This document shows, one piece after another, positions 41,089 through 50,070 of a DNA stretch of 64,000 nt. Location: contig NZ_FOLP01000015.1 in the NCBI RefSeq assembly GCF_900112425.1, positions 1 through 64,000 on the forward strand, in the 5' to 3' direction. The notes under the pieces were generated by a model that ran no database searches, was not told where the DNA came from, and was given only the letters and a program-made list of their open reading frames with translations. Position numbers and translations under genes: made by a program. This DNA is from Variovorax sp. OK212 (lineage in GTDB: Bacteria > Pseudomonadota > Gammaproteobacteria > Burkholderiales > Burkholderiaceae_C). Positions within the stretch are counted from its first letter, which is position 1, and the number at the start of each line of letters is the position of its first letter.

Positions 41089-42909
41089 ATGGCCCGATTG
41101 ATTTCCGTCAACGTCGGTCTTCCACGCGACATCGAGTGGCGCGGCAAGACCGTGCACACCGGCATCTGGAAAGCGTCCGTGCAGGGCCGCCGGCGGGTCA
41201 ACCGCCTCAACGTCGAAGGCGACGGCCAGGGCGATCTTGGCGGCCATGGGGGCGAGCAGCGCGCGGTCTTCGTCTACCAGGCCGGGTCGTACCGGCACTG
41301 GGAGCAACAGCTGGGCCGCAGCGATTTCACGCACGGGCAGTTCGGCGAGAACTTCACCATCGAGGGCCTGCCCGACGACGAGGTCTGCATCGGCGACCGC
41401 TACCGCATAGGAAGCGCGCTGTTCGAAGTGACCCAGCCGCGGGTCACCTGCTACCGCGTCGGCATTCGCACCAACGAGCCGCGCATGGCGGCGCTGCTGA
41501 CGTCGAGCGGGCGGCCCGGCTTCTACCTGCGCGTTCTGGAGGAGGGCGAAGTCGGTGCCGACGACGAGATCGTCACGGTGGCGCGCGGACCCGAGCGCAT
41601 GACCGTCGCCGAGGTCAATGCCTTGCTGTACTCGCCCCACCATCCGCGCGAGCGGCTCGAGAAGGCGCTGCGGATCACCGCGCTGTCGCCCGGCTGGCGA
41701 TGGTCGTTCGAGGAACTGGTTCGAAGCCAGCTCGAGCATCCTGTTGCCACGGGCAACGCGGGGCTGGTCGCGGGTGCGGGTGCGCGCACGGCAGCGCCGG
41801 GCTTCAGGCCGCTGCGGGTTGCGCGGATCGACCGCGAGTGCGCGGACGTGATCTCCTTCTCGCTGGAACCCATGGACGGGGCGGCGCTCACGAAGCCGCT
41901 CGCGGGCCAGTTCGTCGTGCTCCGCTTGCGGCCGAAGCCCGACGGGCCGCTGCTGTTTCGCAGCTACTCGCTGTCGGGGTCGTTCTCTGGCGGGCGCTAT
42001 CGCATCAGCGTGAAGATCGAGCCGGACGGTGCCGCGGGGCGCTACCTGCACAGCAGCATTGCCGTGGGCGACGTCATCGACGTCAGCGAACCCAGGGGCG
42101 CCTTCGTGCTGCAGCCGGCGCAGGGGCAGGGGCCGGTGGTTTTGCTGAGCGCCGGCATCGGTGCCACGCCGGTGCTGGCGATGCTGCACGCCATGGCGGA
42201 AAGCGCTTCGGCGCGGGAGGTCTGGTGGCTGCACGGCGCACGCGACGGCAAGACGCATTCGTTCGGCGAGGAGGCGCGGCAACTGGTCGCCGGACTGGCG
42301 CACGGGCGAAGCCACGTCTGGTACAGCAGGCCCGATGCGAACGACCTGGCGGCGCATGACGACGCACATGACGACGCACATGGCGACGCACATGACAAGG
42401 TGCATGCCTACGACACGGCAGGCCGCTTCGCGGTGGAAGCGCTCGACGCGCTGCACGTGCCGCGCAGCAGCGACTTCTACCTCTGCGGGCCATCGGGCTT
42501 TCTCGGCGACGCCGTGAAGGGCCTTGCGGCCTGGGGCGTACCTGCGCAGCGCATCCATTCCGAGGTGTTTGCGGGCGGCCCTTCGATGATGCCCGGCGTG
42601 ATCGCGTCAGAAGTGCGCGCGCCGCATCGGCCCGAGGGCGCGCCCGGCACGGGCCCGCTGGTTTCGTTTGCACGCAGCGGCATCAGCGTTCGCTGGCGAC
42701 CTTCACAGGACCAGAGCCTGCTCGAGCTGGCGGAGGCGTGCGACGTGCCCGTGCGCTGGTCGTGCCGCACGGGCGTGTGCCACAACTGCGAGAGCGGACT
42801 GGTCTCGGGCGGCGTCGACTATCGACCCGAGCCGCTCGACCCGCCGGCGCAAGGCAACGTGCTGCTCTGCTGCGCCCGGCCGCAGGGCGATGTGGTCATC
42901 GACATCTGA
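41089..42909 (+). CDS. MOSC domain fused to a ferredoxin reductase and C-terminal [2Fe-2S] domain
   Basis: 606 residues from the ATG at 41089, CCGGAGG at 41075-41081. Residues about 1-215 are a YiiM-like MOSC domain with TQPRVTCYRVG (conserved Cys121). About 245-530 are an FAD/NAD(P) reductase with LFRSYSLSG and ISVKIE, then LLSAGIGATPVLAM. The C-terminus is a plant-type [2Fe-2S] ferredoxin with Cys559, 564, 567 and 595. Such fusions likely feed electrons to molybdenum-cofactor or N-hydroxylated-base chemistry, by analogy with YiiM. An odd insert of AHDD-like repeats sits at about residues 420-440 in the reductase. Confidence 0.88.
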   Translation: MARLISVNVGLPRDIEWRGKTVHTGIWKASVQGRRRVNRLNVEGDGQGDLGGHGGEQRAVFVYQAGSYRHWEQQLGRSDFTHGQFGENFTIEGLPDDEVCIGDRYRIGSALFEVTQPRVTCYRVGIRTNEPRMAALLTSSGRPGFYLRVLEEGEVGADDEIVTVARGPERMTVAEVNALLYSPHHPRERLEKALRITALSPGWRWSFEELVRSQLEHPVATGNAGLVAGAGARTAAPGFRPLRVARIDRECADVISFSLEPMDGAALTKPLAGQFVVLRLRPKPDGPLLFRSYSLSGSFSGGRYRISVKIEPDGAAGRYLHSSIAVGDVIDVSEPRGAFVLQPAQGQGPVVLLSAGIGATPVLAMLHAMAESASAREVWWLHGARDGKTHSFGEEARQLVAGLAHGRSHVWYSRPDANDLAAHDDAHDDAHGDAHDKVHAYDTAGRFAVEALDALHVPRSSDFYLCGPSGFLGDAVKGLAAWGVPAQRIHSEVFAGGPSMMPGVIASEVRAPHRPEGAPGTGPLVSFARSGISVRWRPSQDQSLLELAEACDVPVRWSCRTGVCHNCESGLVSGGVDYRPEPLDPPAQGNVLLCCARPQGDVVIDI

Positions 42910-42980
42910 TCGATGCCGCCGATGATTTCTCGAAGCCCCTCGGACATTCCAGTGCCAAGGCCCCATGCCATCATCGTTGG

Positions 42981-43667
42981 ATGACCAACACCTCTCACAG
43001 CGCCTTCAGTACCTCCGACGCGGTCGCCAGATATGCGGAGGGCCCGAAGCGCAACGTGCCTGGGTACAGCGGCCTGTTGCCGATGACGCGCATCCTGCTG
43101 GCCGAGCGCGTGCCCCGGGATGGCCGCGTGCTGGTGGTCGGCGCCGGTGGCGGGCTGGAGCTGGAAGACCTTGCGCTGGCCAACCCGCAATGGCAGGTCG
43201 ACGGCGTCGACCCCAGCGCGCCGATGCTCGAACTCGCAACCCACAGGCTCGGCCCGCTGATGTCGCGCGTGGCCTTGCACGAAGGCTATGTGCACGATGC
43301 GCCGGCCGGGCCTTTCGACGGCGCCACGTGCCTGCTGACCTTTCACTTCGTGCCGCTCGAGCAGCGGCTGTCGACGGCCGGGGAAATCCATCGCCGCCTG
43401 AAGCCGGGCGCGCCGTTCGTCGTCGCGCATCTCAGCGTGGAAGATGGCGAGGGCGAACGCGAAGTCTGGATGAACCGCTACGCCGCCTTCCTCACCGCAT
43501 CGGGTTCCGATCCGCGGCAGGCGGCCGCCACCCGCGAGAAGGTCGAGAAGGACCTGACGATCCTGTCGCCCGCGCAAGACGAAGCCATCCTGCGCGAGGC
43601 CGGCTTCAGCGACGTGCGCCTCTTCTACGTGGGCTTCACGTTCAGGGGATGGGTTGCCTACGCGTGA
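42981..43667 (+). CDS. Class I SAM-dependent methyltransferase
   Basis: 228 residues from the ATG at 42981. SAM-binding motif I is VLVVGAGGGLELEDLA, motif II VDGVDPSAPMLELA, and a later GATCLLTFHFVPLEQR. The N-terminal segment SDAVARYAEGPKRNVPGYSGLLPM is typical of a small methyltransferase group. The substrate is unknown. It follows the MOSC fusion gene by about 70 bp and may be co-transcribed. Confidence 0.85.
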   Translation: MTNTSHSAFSTSDAVARYAEGPKRNVPGYSGLLPMTRILLAERVPRDGRVLVVGAGGGLELEDLALANPQWQVDGVDPSAPMLELATHRLGPLMSRVALHEGYVHDAPAGPFDGATCLLTFHFVPLEQRLSTAGEIHRRLKPGAPFVVAHLSVEDGEGEREVWMNRYAAFLTASGSDPRQAAATREKVEKDLTILSPAQDEAILREAGFSDVRLFYVGFTFRGWVAYA

Positions 43668-43796
43668 TGCGAGGGCGCAAGCATGCGGCCATGGCCGGCC
43701 GCTCACCGATCACTGCAACAATGAGCCGATGGCAGTCATCGAAGAAGCGGGCTCACAGCAGCTCTGTCGCGGCACGAAGGCCGACCTGAAGTCGCC

Positions 43797-43830
43797 GAGG
43801 TGAGGTGAGGTGAGGTGAGGTGAGGTGAAG
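43797..43830. repeat. Pentanucleotide microsatellite (TGAGG)n
   Basis: GAGG followed by five TGAGG units and a final TGAAG, a pure 5-bp short tandem repeat. It lies in the gap between the methyltransferase and a small minus-strand gene, about 20 bp past that gene's stop, so it does not shift a supported reading frame. Confidence 0.9.
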
Positions 43831-43850
43831 TGCGCCGCGGCGCCCGCGCC

Positions 43851-44072
43851 TCACAACAGCCGGGGCGCGCCAGAAGAGGCGCTGCGATTCGCCCTGAACT
43901 GTCCGGCAGCCAGCAGTTGGCGAGTGTCGACGCGCGTTTCCTTCTCCTTCGCTTCGACGACTTCCAGTGCCTGGAGTTGGGCACCGAGTTCGCAGACGGC
44001 GTGGTCGCTGTCGCCGTAGCGGTCTCGCAGCTTCACGAAGAGATGTTGCAGCTGAAACAGATGTCTGGACAT
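43851..44072 (-). CDS. Small hypothetical protein
   Basis: 73 residues from the ATG at 44072 with AAGGAA upstream on the minus strand. MSRHLFQLQHLFVKLRDRYG, DSDHAVCELGAQLQALEVVE, then a basic tail. Helical and soluble; looks protein-like, but no family is recognised. The overlapping plus-strand frame is less convincing. The 301 bases that follow (44073-44373) hold no supported feature. Confidence 0.55.
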   Translation of the reverse strand: MSRHLFQLQHLFVKLRDRYGDSDHAVCELGAQLQALEVVEAKEKETRVDTRQLLAAGQFRANRSASSGAPRLL

Positions 44073-44373
44073 GAGGAATTCCTTCGGCCAAAAGAGGAGG
44101 GATCACCGAGCTTCGGGCTTATACGCGTCTGCCGAAAAAATGCTGTCGCAGTTTGTAGCCTCGCCGGTCTGTGCGCTCTGTGATGTAGCGCCTTGCCGAA
44201 GCAAGTTCCCTTGCCGGGCCCTCGGTGCTAGACTGGATTTCACACCCGCACAACGCGGTGTTTCGCGTCCAAAGCAAAGGCAGACGACGTACAGCGCCCC
44301 AACAACCCGGTTGGCCAAGGCTGCATCTCGCCACTGTGACCGCACGCGATCGACCTCAACGAGGGGCTCTCGC

Positions 44374-44628
44374 ATGAACGCAATCAAGGAAGCACGCCGG
44401 ATCATCACGTCCGATCCGGACGGCAACGAATCGCTGGTCCTCGCGCGACTCGTTCTGGCCTTGGAATCCGGGGACGAATTTCCTCTTTCCAGCCTCTACA
44501 CGCTGAGCCTCGGCACCTTCGGCCTGGCGATCGAGGTGTTGAAGGAGTGGCGGCTCGATCGCTACTACGCGCGCAAGGGCAAGCTGCTGGACGTGTCCTA
44601 CCAGGCACACGTCCTGGCCGCGCACTGA
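44374..44628 (+). CDS. Small hypothetical protein
   Basis: 84 residues from the ATG at 44374, GAGG upstream. It reads MNAIKEARRIITSDPDGNES, then LARLVLALESGDEFPLSSLY and LAIEVLKEWRLDRYYARKGK. Short, helical and soluble; I do not recognise the family. It lies 31 bp before another small gene and the two may share a transcript. Confidence 0.7.
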   Translation: MNAIKEARRIITSDPDGNESLVLARLVLALESGDEFPLSSLYTLSLGTFGLAIEVLKEWRLDRYYARKGKLLDVSYQAHVLAAH

Positions 44629-44659
44629 AGCCGCGCCGCAGCCGCACTCCGGAGGCGCC

Positions 44660-44860
44660 ATGGTCCCGGCAAGCCAGCTTCGCGTCATCGTCGACGAGCT
44701 CGAACCTCACGCGTTTTCCTGGACGCTCCTGGAGCGCAAGGAGACGGACATCATCGATGTGCAGGTCGCACACTCGCCGAAGAGTTTTCCCGAGTTCGAC
44801 CTTGCGCTGGAGGACGGTTTTCTTGCGTTGAAGGAGCTGACGCAAATGCACTGGCGTTGA
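44660..44860 (+). CDS. Small hypothetical protein
   Basis: 66 residues, MVPASQLRVIVDELEPHAFS onwards, with GGAGG at 44651-44655. Alternating beta/alpha pattern with acidic residues (LLERKETDIIDVQVAHSP, DLALEDGFLALKEL). No known family recognised. Likely co-transcribed with the 84-residue gene upstream. Confidence 0.65.
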   Translation: MVPASQLRVIVDELEPHAFSWTLLERKETDIIDVQVAHSPKSFPEFDLALEDGFLALKELTQMHWR

Positions 44861-45275
44861 AGGGCCGCGCCGGTTAACATCCGGCCCCGTAGCAGCTTCT
44901 TCGCCGCTACCGTAGGCGTTACCGTCATCCAACGCGTCCTTTGTCGAGAGGATCCCAGCAGGGAATTTCTCGATGCAAGAACGCTTTTGGCATGACGACG
45001 CATCTTTACGCCGCACTCATCGGCACCGCTCCCTTCCGGTTCATCGCGCCTGGCGCTCTGGTTGGCGCTCTACCCGGCGCCCTGCCCGGCGCGCCGTCGC
45101 TCGCACCGCGCGATGACCTGAACGACGCGCACACGCATTGCCCGCCCAGCCGCGCGCCCCCTTTGCGTGCGCAACCCGCTCTCCATTTCGATGCCGCAAG
45201 GCAGATCAAGACCTTGCACATGCAGGCGGTGTTCGACCACCTGCGGGAAAGACGCAACTCAAAGGGCAATGAACC
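44861..45275. other. 415-bp region before the SDR gene; one doubtful open frame
   Basis: A plus frame from the ATG at 44992 to 45279 would give 95 residues and overlaps the SDR start by ATGA, which could mean coupling. But its middle is low-complexity (GALPGALPGAPS) and no ribosome site is evident, so I do not call it a gene. No terminator or RNA was recognised. Confidence 0.3.
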
Positions 45276-46040
45276 ATGAACATGACCGGCAACACCATCC
45301 TCATCACCGGCGGCAGCAGCGGCATCGGCCGCGCGCTCGCCGAAGCCTTTCACGACCTGGGCAACCGCGTCATCGTCACCGGGCGGCGGCAAGCGCTGCT
45401 CGACGAGATCGCGGCGGCCCGGCCCGGCCTGGTCGGCCTGCCGCTCGACCTCGACGCGCCTGCTTCCTTGCAAGACCTCGCCACCGAGGTTCGCGCGCGC
45501 TACCCGCAACTCAACATGCTGGTCGCCAACGCTGGCATCTCGCGCGCGGAAGACATGGCGGCGGACGGTTGGGACGCATCGGCCGCATCGGCCGCACAGG
45601 CGCTGGTGCAGACCAACATCATGGGCGTGCTGCAGGTCGTGGCGGCGTTCCTGCCGATGCTGAAGCGCCAGGCGCACGCCACGATCATGGCGACCAGCTC
45701 CAACCTCGCGTTCGTGCCCCGTGCCGACTTCCCGACCTATTGCGCGAGCAAGGCGTTCCTGCACTCCTGGCTGCAGTCGCTGCGTCATCAGCTGCGCAAG
45801 GTGCCCGTCGAAGTGCTCGAGCTGGCACCGCCGTACGTCCAGACCGAACTCACCGGCGAGCAGCAGGCGGGCGACCCGCGCGCGATGCCTGTGGCCGTGT
45901 ATGTCGCGGAGGTCATGGCATTGCTCGCGCAAGGCGCGCATGAGCGGGGCGAGGTATTGGTCGAACGCGACAAGGCCCGGCGCTGGGCCGAGCGAGACGG
46001 CCGCTACGAGGCCACCTTTGCCGCCATGAATCCGGGTTGA
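45276..46040 (+). CDS. Short-chain dehydrogenase, DltE-like
   Basis: 254 residues. It opens MNMTGNTILITGGSSGIGRALAEAF; the second motif is VANAGISRAEDM, the catalytic part is SSNLAF and YCASKAF. The tail HERGEVLVERDKARRWAERDG fits the DltE/YdfG-like cluster of NAD(P)-dependent oxidoreductases. The substrate is not predictable. The overlap of an upstream doubtful frame at its ATG is noted under 44861-45275. Confidence 0.88.
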   Translation: MNMTGNTILITGGSSGIGRALAEAFHDLGNRVIVTGRRQALLDEIAAARPGLVGLPLDLDAPASLQDLATEVRARYPQLNMLVANAGISRAEDMAADGWDASAASAAQALVQTNIMGVLQVVAAFLPMLKRQAHATIMATSSNLAFVPRADFPTYCASKAFLHSWLQSLRHQLRKVPVEVLELAPPYVQTELTGEQQAGDPRAMPVAVYVAEVMALLAQGAHERGEVLVERDKARRWAERDGRYEATFAAMNPG

Positions 46041-46177
46041 AGGCGCGGCAGCCGGAGTCGCCGAGATCGGGCGTGCCGGCTGTCGCGTTGTCGCGCGCTC
46101 GCTTGATTCAGATCAACCGGCGGCCGGCGGCGCACATCGATACTGGGTTTTTACGCTGCAATCGAGACTCAGAAATC

Positions 46178-46690
46178 ATGGCGCATCTTGTATGGAAGAC
46201 CGAACTCAACACCGGAATCCATGAAATCGATGCCCAGCATCAACGCATCGCCCAGTACATCAACGCACTGGACGATGCCCGGCAAACGAACGACCAGAGG
46301 GCCGTCGGCAGGATCATCGAAGAGACGATCGACTACACGGCTTCCCACTTCGCTTTCGAGGAGGCGATGCTCGAGGATGCCGGCTACCCGTTCTCGACCC
46401 CGCACAAGAAGGTGCATGAAATCTTCGTGCGGCGTGTCGTCGAATTCCGCACGCGCTTCGAGCGTGGCGAGTCCGTGCTCGGTGAGCTTCACGACATGCT
46501 CTACCGGTGGTTGTTCAATCACATCCGCCACGAGGACGGTGCCTACGTGGCAACCGTCAAGGCGCACCTGCACGCCACGGACTCGTCGGCGGAAAGAATC
46601 GTCAAGGCGCAGGTCGGCAGGGAATTGCAGCAGGGCCACGCGGGCGTGCAGGCCAAGCAGGGTTGGCTGAAGCGCTTGTTCGGCGCGTGA
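46178..46690 (+). CDS. Bacteriohemerythrin
   Basis: 170 residues from the ATG at 46178. The di-iron ligand set is complete: His21 (DAQHQ), His57 and Glu61 (SHFAFEE), His76 and His80 (PHKKVH), and the His115-x4-Asp120 pair (NHIRHED). A basic C-terminal extension (QAKQGWLKRLFGA) follows the four-helix domain. It binds oxygen in the cytosol, perhaps for O2 delivery or sensing. It stands alone. Confidence 0.93.
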   Translation: MAHLVWKTELNTGIHEIDAQHQRIAQYINALDDARQTNDQRAVGRIIEETIDYTASHFAFEEAMLEDAGYPFSTPHKKVHEIFVRRVVEFRTRFERGESVLGELHDMLYRWLFNHIRHEDGAYVATVKAHLHATDSSAERIVKAQVGRELQQGHAGVQAKQGWLKRLFGA

Positions 46691-46732
46691 CCGTGGCGCG
46701 AGGCGTCGGCGCACGCGCGCAAAAACTCGCGC

Positions 46733-47551
46733 CTATGCCTTGGAGTAGTCGACAAAGCCGACGATGCTCTTGTCCGACAGCTTGCGCCGATCGAGCCTGA
46801 AGACGCCCACGCCGTTGTTCGAGCCGTCGTTGTTCGTGTTGCCTTCGATGGTGGCGATGCGCCCGCTGTCCAGCATGCGCTCGACGATGAAGGTGTGGCC
46901 CGCGCCGCCGCCAAAGTCGAGGATGGCGATCAGGCCCGGCTTGATGAGGCTCACATTCGCGAACGCGGCCTGGCGCGTGATCCTGACGGCGCCGGGAATG
47001 TTCTGCGCGCGCTTCCAGTGCCCCGCGCAACTCGCCGTCTTCGGCAAGGGATTCGGAACTCCGAGCGAGGCGGCGGCGGTCTTGAAGGTCCAGTAGACGA
47101 AGGCCATGCACCAGAAGCGGTCGGCGGCCGTTCCCTGCGCGGGCGGGATGCCGACGGCGTCGAGGTACTCGTCGACCATCGGTCCGCGGTTGGAGCCCGG
47201 TGGCACTTCCATTTGACCCACCTGCGTTCCTGCCACCGCAAGCGCGTGCAGCATCAGCGTCGACGGCGCGGTCGCGGGGAACACCGTCGGCTGGGGGAAC
47301 AGCACGCTCCAGCTGATGCGCCCGACCTCGCCGTCGACCACCAGCGGGGCGCCGTCGACGTCGCTGTGCTGGGCCTGGAACAGCTTGACGATGGCGGTCA
47401 TCGATGCGTCGAACACGCCGTCCTTGAACGGACCGTAGCCACGTTGGAGAAGGGCGCCCTGCACCTGCGAGACCAACTGGCTGTCGGCTTCGTTCGCACG
47501 AATCGTGCGACCCGGAAATGCAGGCGATGTCGTGGCTTGGCCATCTGGCAT
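46733..47551 (-). CDS. Peptidoglycan-binding and CHAP-domain protein
   Basis: 272 residues. The N-terminal domain (about 22-90) is a PG_binding_1-like unit (VQGALLQRGYGPFKDGVFDASMTAIVKLFQ). The second half is CHAP-like: RFWCMAFVYWTFK supplies the catalytic Cys, GHTFIVER the His and EGNTNN the polar partner. No signal peptide is seen, so secretion may use another route. It may cleave peptidoglycan. A single gene divergent from the DTW gene. Confidence 0.8.
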   Translation of the reverse strand: MPDGQATTSPAFPGRTIRANEADSQLVSQVQGALLQRGYGPFKDGVFDASMTAIVKLFQAQHSDVDGAPLVVDGEVGRISWSVLFPQPTVFPATAPSTLMLHALAVAGTQVGQMEVPPGSNRGPMVDEYLDAVGIPPAQGTAADRFWCMAFVYWTFKTAAASLGVPNPLPKTASCAGHWKRAQNIPGAVRITRQAAFANVSLIKPGLIAILDFGGGAGHTFIVERMLDSGRIATIEGNTNNDGSNNGVGVFRLDRRKLSDKSIVGFVDYSKA

Positions 47552-47734
47552 GGAGGCTCCTCGTTACTGGATGGTTGGATCGGGCGCGTTCAGCGTGCGC
47601 AATCTACGCCTGCGCCCGAGCGAGATCCATAGGCTTGAAGTGATAGGAGCTTGCCAACGCGAGCGCCGCGCGGTGGCGACCCGGCATCGCCATGCGGCGG
47701 GCAGGGCGCGGCGCGATGCACTGACAATCCCCGC

Positions 47735-48481
47735 ATGCCTCACGCCGTTTCCCTTCTTCGCGCCGCCCGCCTGGCGCGAAGCGCCAAGCCCTTTCTTGCC
47801 CGCGGCGGCTTCAAGCGCGAGCGCTGTGCCGGTTGCCGCCTGCTGCCCAGCCACTGCATGTGCGCCCTGCGCCCGGTGGTGCCGACGCGCGCGGGCGTGT
47901 GCCTGCTCATGGCCGACATCGAGCCGCTCAAGCCCACCAACACCGGCTGGCTGGTGGCCGACGTGGTGGCCGACACCTTCGCCTTCGGCTGGGCCCGCAC
48001 CGAAACCGACCCGGCCTTGCTCGCCCTGCTCGACGACCCGCAATGGCAGCCCTATGTGGTGTTCCCGGGGCAGTACGCGCAGCCCGAGCGCGTGGTGCTC
48101 ACCGTGGCGTCAGCCGACACGGCCAGCACCGCTGCCCGGAAGCGCCCGCTCTTCATCCTCTTCGACGCGACCTGGGGCGAGGCGCGCAAGATGTTCCGCC
48201 GCAGCCCCTACCTCGACCGCTTCCCGGTGCTGAGCCTGCAGCCCGAGCAGATCACGCAGTACAAGCTGCGCAACTCCGGCCGGGAAGACCACTTCTGCAC
48301 CAGCGAGGTGGCCGCCATGTGCATGGATCTGGCGGGCGAACACCTCGCGGAGCGCACGCTGGAGGCCTACCTGGCGGTGTTCACGCACCACTACCTGCGC
48401 GCGAAGAACCAGCAACCCATCGTGTGGGACGGCGAGGAACACCGGCGGTTGCGCGAAGTGTCCGCGCCGCGGCCGGCCTGA
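47735..48481 (+). CDS. DTW-domain tRNA-uridine aminocarboxypropyltransferase
   Basis: 248 residues from the ATG at 47735. Cys-rich N-terminal segment CAGCRLLPSHCMCALRP (zinc-like cluster), then PTNTGWLVAD and the diagnostic FILFDATWGEARKMFRRSP (DxTW). The ending segment HHYLRAKNQQP also fits. The family (TapT/YfiP) adds a 3-amino-3-carboxypropyl group to tRNA uridine at position 47 using SAM. Which position is modified here is inferred from the family. Confidence 0.9.
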   Translation: MPHAVSLLRAARLARSAKPFLARGGFKRERCAGCRLLPSHCMCALRPVVPTRAGVCLLMADIEPLKPTNTGWLVADVVADTFAFGWARTETDPALLALLDDPQWQPYVVFPGQYAQPERVVLTVASADTASTAARKRPLFILFDATWGEARKMFRRSPYLDRFPVLSLQPEQITQYKLRNSGREDHFCTSEVAAMCMDLAGEHLAERTLEAYLAVFTHHYLRAKNQQPIVWDGEEHRRLREVSAPRPA

Positions 48482-48482
48482 A

Positions 48483-49439
48483 TCACGCCGGGCTTTTCAT
48501 GGGCTTGATGGGCTTGATGGGCTCTATGGGCTGCACGGGCGCATGCCGCGCCATCAGCTCCGCAACCCACTCGATGAACACGCGCAGCTTGGCGCTGACA
48601 TGCCGGTTCGGCGGAAACGCCAGGTACAGCGGCATCGAGTCCAGCTGCCAGTCCTCGAACAGGCGCACCAGCTCGCCGCTCGCCGCGTGCGCGCTGGCCA
48701 TGTAGTCGGGCAGCCAGAGCACGCCCAGGCCGGCCAGGCCCGCCGCAACGTACGCATTGCCGTCGTCGACCGAGAGCACGTAGCGGCCCTGCACCGCGAT
48801 GTGCTCGCCGTCGCGGCGCATCGCATACGGAAAGGTCTTGCCGTTGCGCGACCACAGGAAGCCGACGATGCGGTGGTGCGTGTCTTCCAGTTCCTTCGGG
48901 TGCGCGGGCGTGCCGGCGCGTTCGAGGTAACTGGGCGCCGCATACACGCCCAGCTGCAGGTCGCCCACGCGGCGCGCCATCAGCGACTGGTCGGTGAGCT
49001 CGCCGCCGCGCAGCACGCAGTCCACGTTCTCGCCGATCAGGTCCACCATGCGGTCGCTCACGCCCATGTCGAGCTGGATGTCGGGGTAGCGCGCGTGGAA
49101 GGCCGGCAGCGCCGGCACCAGGATCGTGCGGGCCAGCGGGCTGGGCACGTCCACCCGCAGCCGGCCCCGGGGCAAGGCCGCCGCGCTCGACAGGCTGGTC
49201 TCGGCATCGTCCATGTCGGCCAGCAGCCGCAGCACGCGCTCGTAGTAGGCCGCGCCGTCGGCCGTGACGTTCACCTTGCGCGTGGTGCGGTTGAGCAGCT
49301 TCACGCGCAACCGCGCCTCGAGCTGCTGCACCAGTTGCGTCACGCTGGTCTTGCTCATGTGCAGCGTGGCGGCTGCCTTGGTGAAGCTGCCGGCCTCCAC
49401 CACGCGGGCGAAGGCCTGCATCGCATCGAAACGGTCCAT
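48483..49439 (-). CDS. LysR-family transcriptional regulator
   Basis: 318 residues. HTH: RFDAMQAFARVVEAGSFTKAA, then MSKTSVTQLVQQLEARLRVKLL and NRTTRKVNVT. The substrate domain has RGRLRVDVPSPLARTILVPAL. The C-terminal tail is repetitive (PIEPIKPIKPMK). It is convergent with the DTW gene and divergent from the RidA gene, which may be its target. Confidence 0.9.
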   Translation of the reverse strand: MDRFDAMQAFARVVEAGSFTKAAATLHMSKTSVTQLVQQLEARLRVKLLNRTTRKVNVTADGAAYYERVLRLLADMDDAETSLSSAAALPRGRLRVDVPSPLARTILVPALPAFHARYPDIQLDMGVSDRMVDLIGENVDCVLRGGELTDQSLMARRVGDLQLGVYAAPSYLERAGTPAHPKELEDTHHRIVGFLWSRNGKTFPYAMRRDGEHIAVQGRYVLSVDDGNAYVAAGLAGLGVLWLPDYMASAHAASGELVRLFEDWQLDSMPLYLAFPPNRHVSAKLRVFIEWVAELMARHAPVQPIEPIKPIKPMKSPA

Positions 49440-49464
49440 CTCTGCTCCTGCCGATTCCGTGATT

Positions 49465-49481
49465 GTTTGGGTTTTGCAAAC
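49465..49481. promoter_or_regulatory. LysR-type operator candidate
   Basis: GTTTG (49465-49469)-N7-CAAAC (49477-49481), an LTTR box in the 128-bp region between the LysR and RidA genes. A GTGATTGTT string appears twice around it (near 49459 and 49483). Confidence 0.45.
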
Positions 49482-49567
49482 AGTGATTGTTGGCCTTGCC
49501 TGTTTATCGCGACGCCTGCGCTGCCTAAAGTCCCTTCATCGTCATCGAGAAGAAGGCATTGCATTCC

Positions 49568-49981
49568 ATGAACCAGCGCGACGTCGTGTTTCCCCCCGGG
49601 CGCCAGGCGCTCTACGAGAAGAACCGCTACTCACCGGCCGTTCGCTCCAACGGCTTCCTGTTCGTCTCGGGCCAGGTCGGCAGCCGCGAAGACGGCTCGC
49701 CCGAGCCCGAAATCGAGGCGCAGGTGCGCCGCGCCTTCGAGAACCTCAACGCCGTTCTCGCGGCCGCGGGCTGCAGCTTCGACGACGTGGTCGATGTCAC
49801 GGTGTTCATCGTCGACCCCGAGACCAACTTCGAGAAGGTCTGGAAGATCGTGCCCGAGTACTGGGGCGAAGCACCGCACCCGACGCTCACCGGCATCGGC
49901 GTGACGTGGCTCTACGGCTTCCAGTGCGAGATCAAGGTGATCGCCAAGCTGCCGGAGGGCAGCGGCAGCCGAGCCGGGTGA
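49568..49981 (+). CDS. RidA family protein
   Basis: 137 residues from the ATG at 49568; a TTG 9 bp earlier is ignored. RidA/YjgF features are SNGFLFVSGQVGSREDG, EIEAQVRRAFENLNAVLAAAG, VDVTVFIVD and a late TWLYGFQCEIKVIA. The conserved Arg of active RidA deaminases (near the C-terminal R-x-x-E) is replaced by other residues, so it may belong to a non-archetypal subgroup. Possibly controlled by the divergent LysR. Confidence 0.88.
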   Translation: MNQRDVVFPPGRQALYEKNRYSPAVRSNGFLFVSGQVGSREDGSPEPEIEAQVRRAFENLNAVLAAAGCSFDDVVDVTVFIVDPETNFEKVWKIVPEYWGEAPHPTLTGIGVTWLYGFQCEIKVIAKLPEGSGSRAG

Positions 49982-50070
49982 AGGGCCGGCCGGTGCGCGA
50001 CGCCTCGACGCCTCGACGCCGCGCAGGTGCGTTTCGCATCCGTCGCCCGCGAGGTGAGAATCTGGGCGTC

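Noticed and set aside
44992-45279. 95-codon gene coupled to the SDR
   Set aside because: Low-complexity middle, no clear ribosome site and no family resemblance; left as a note in the gap entry.
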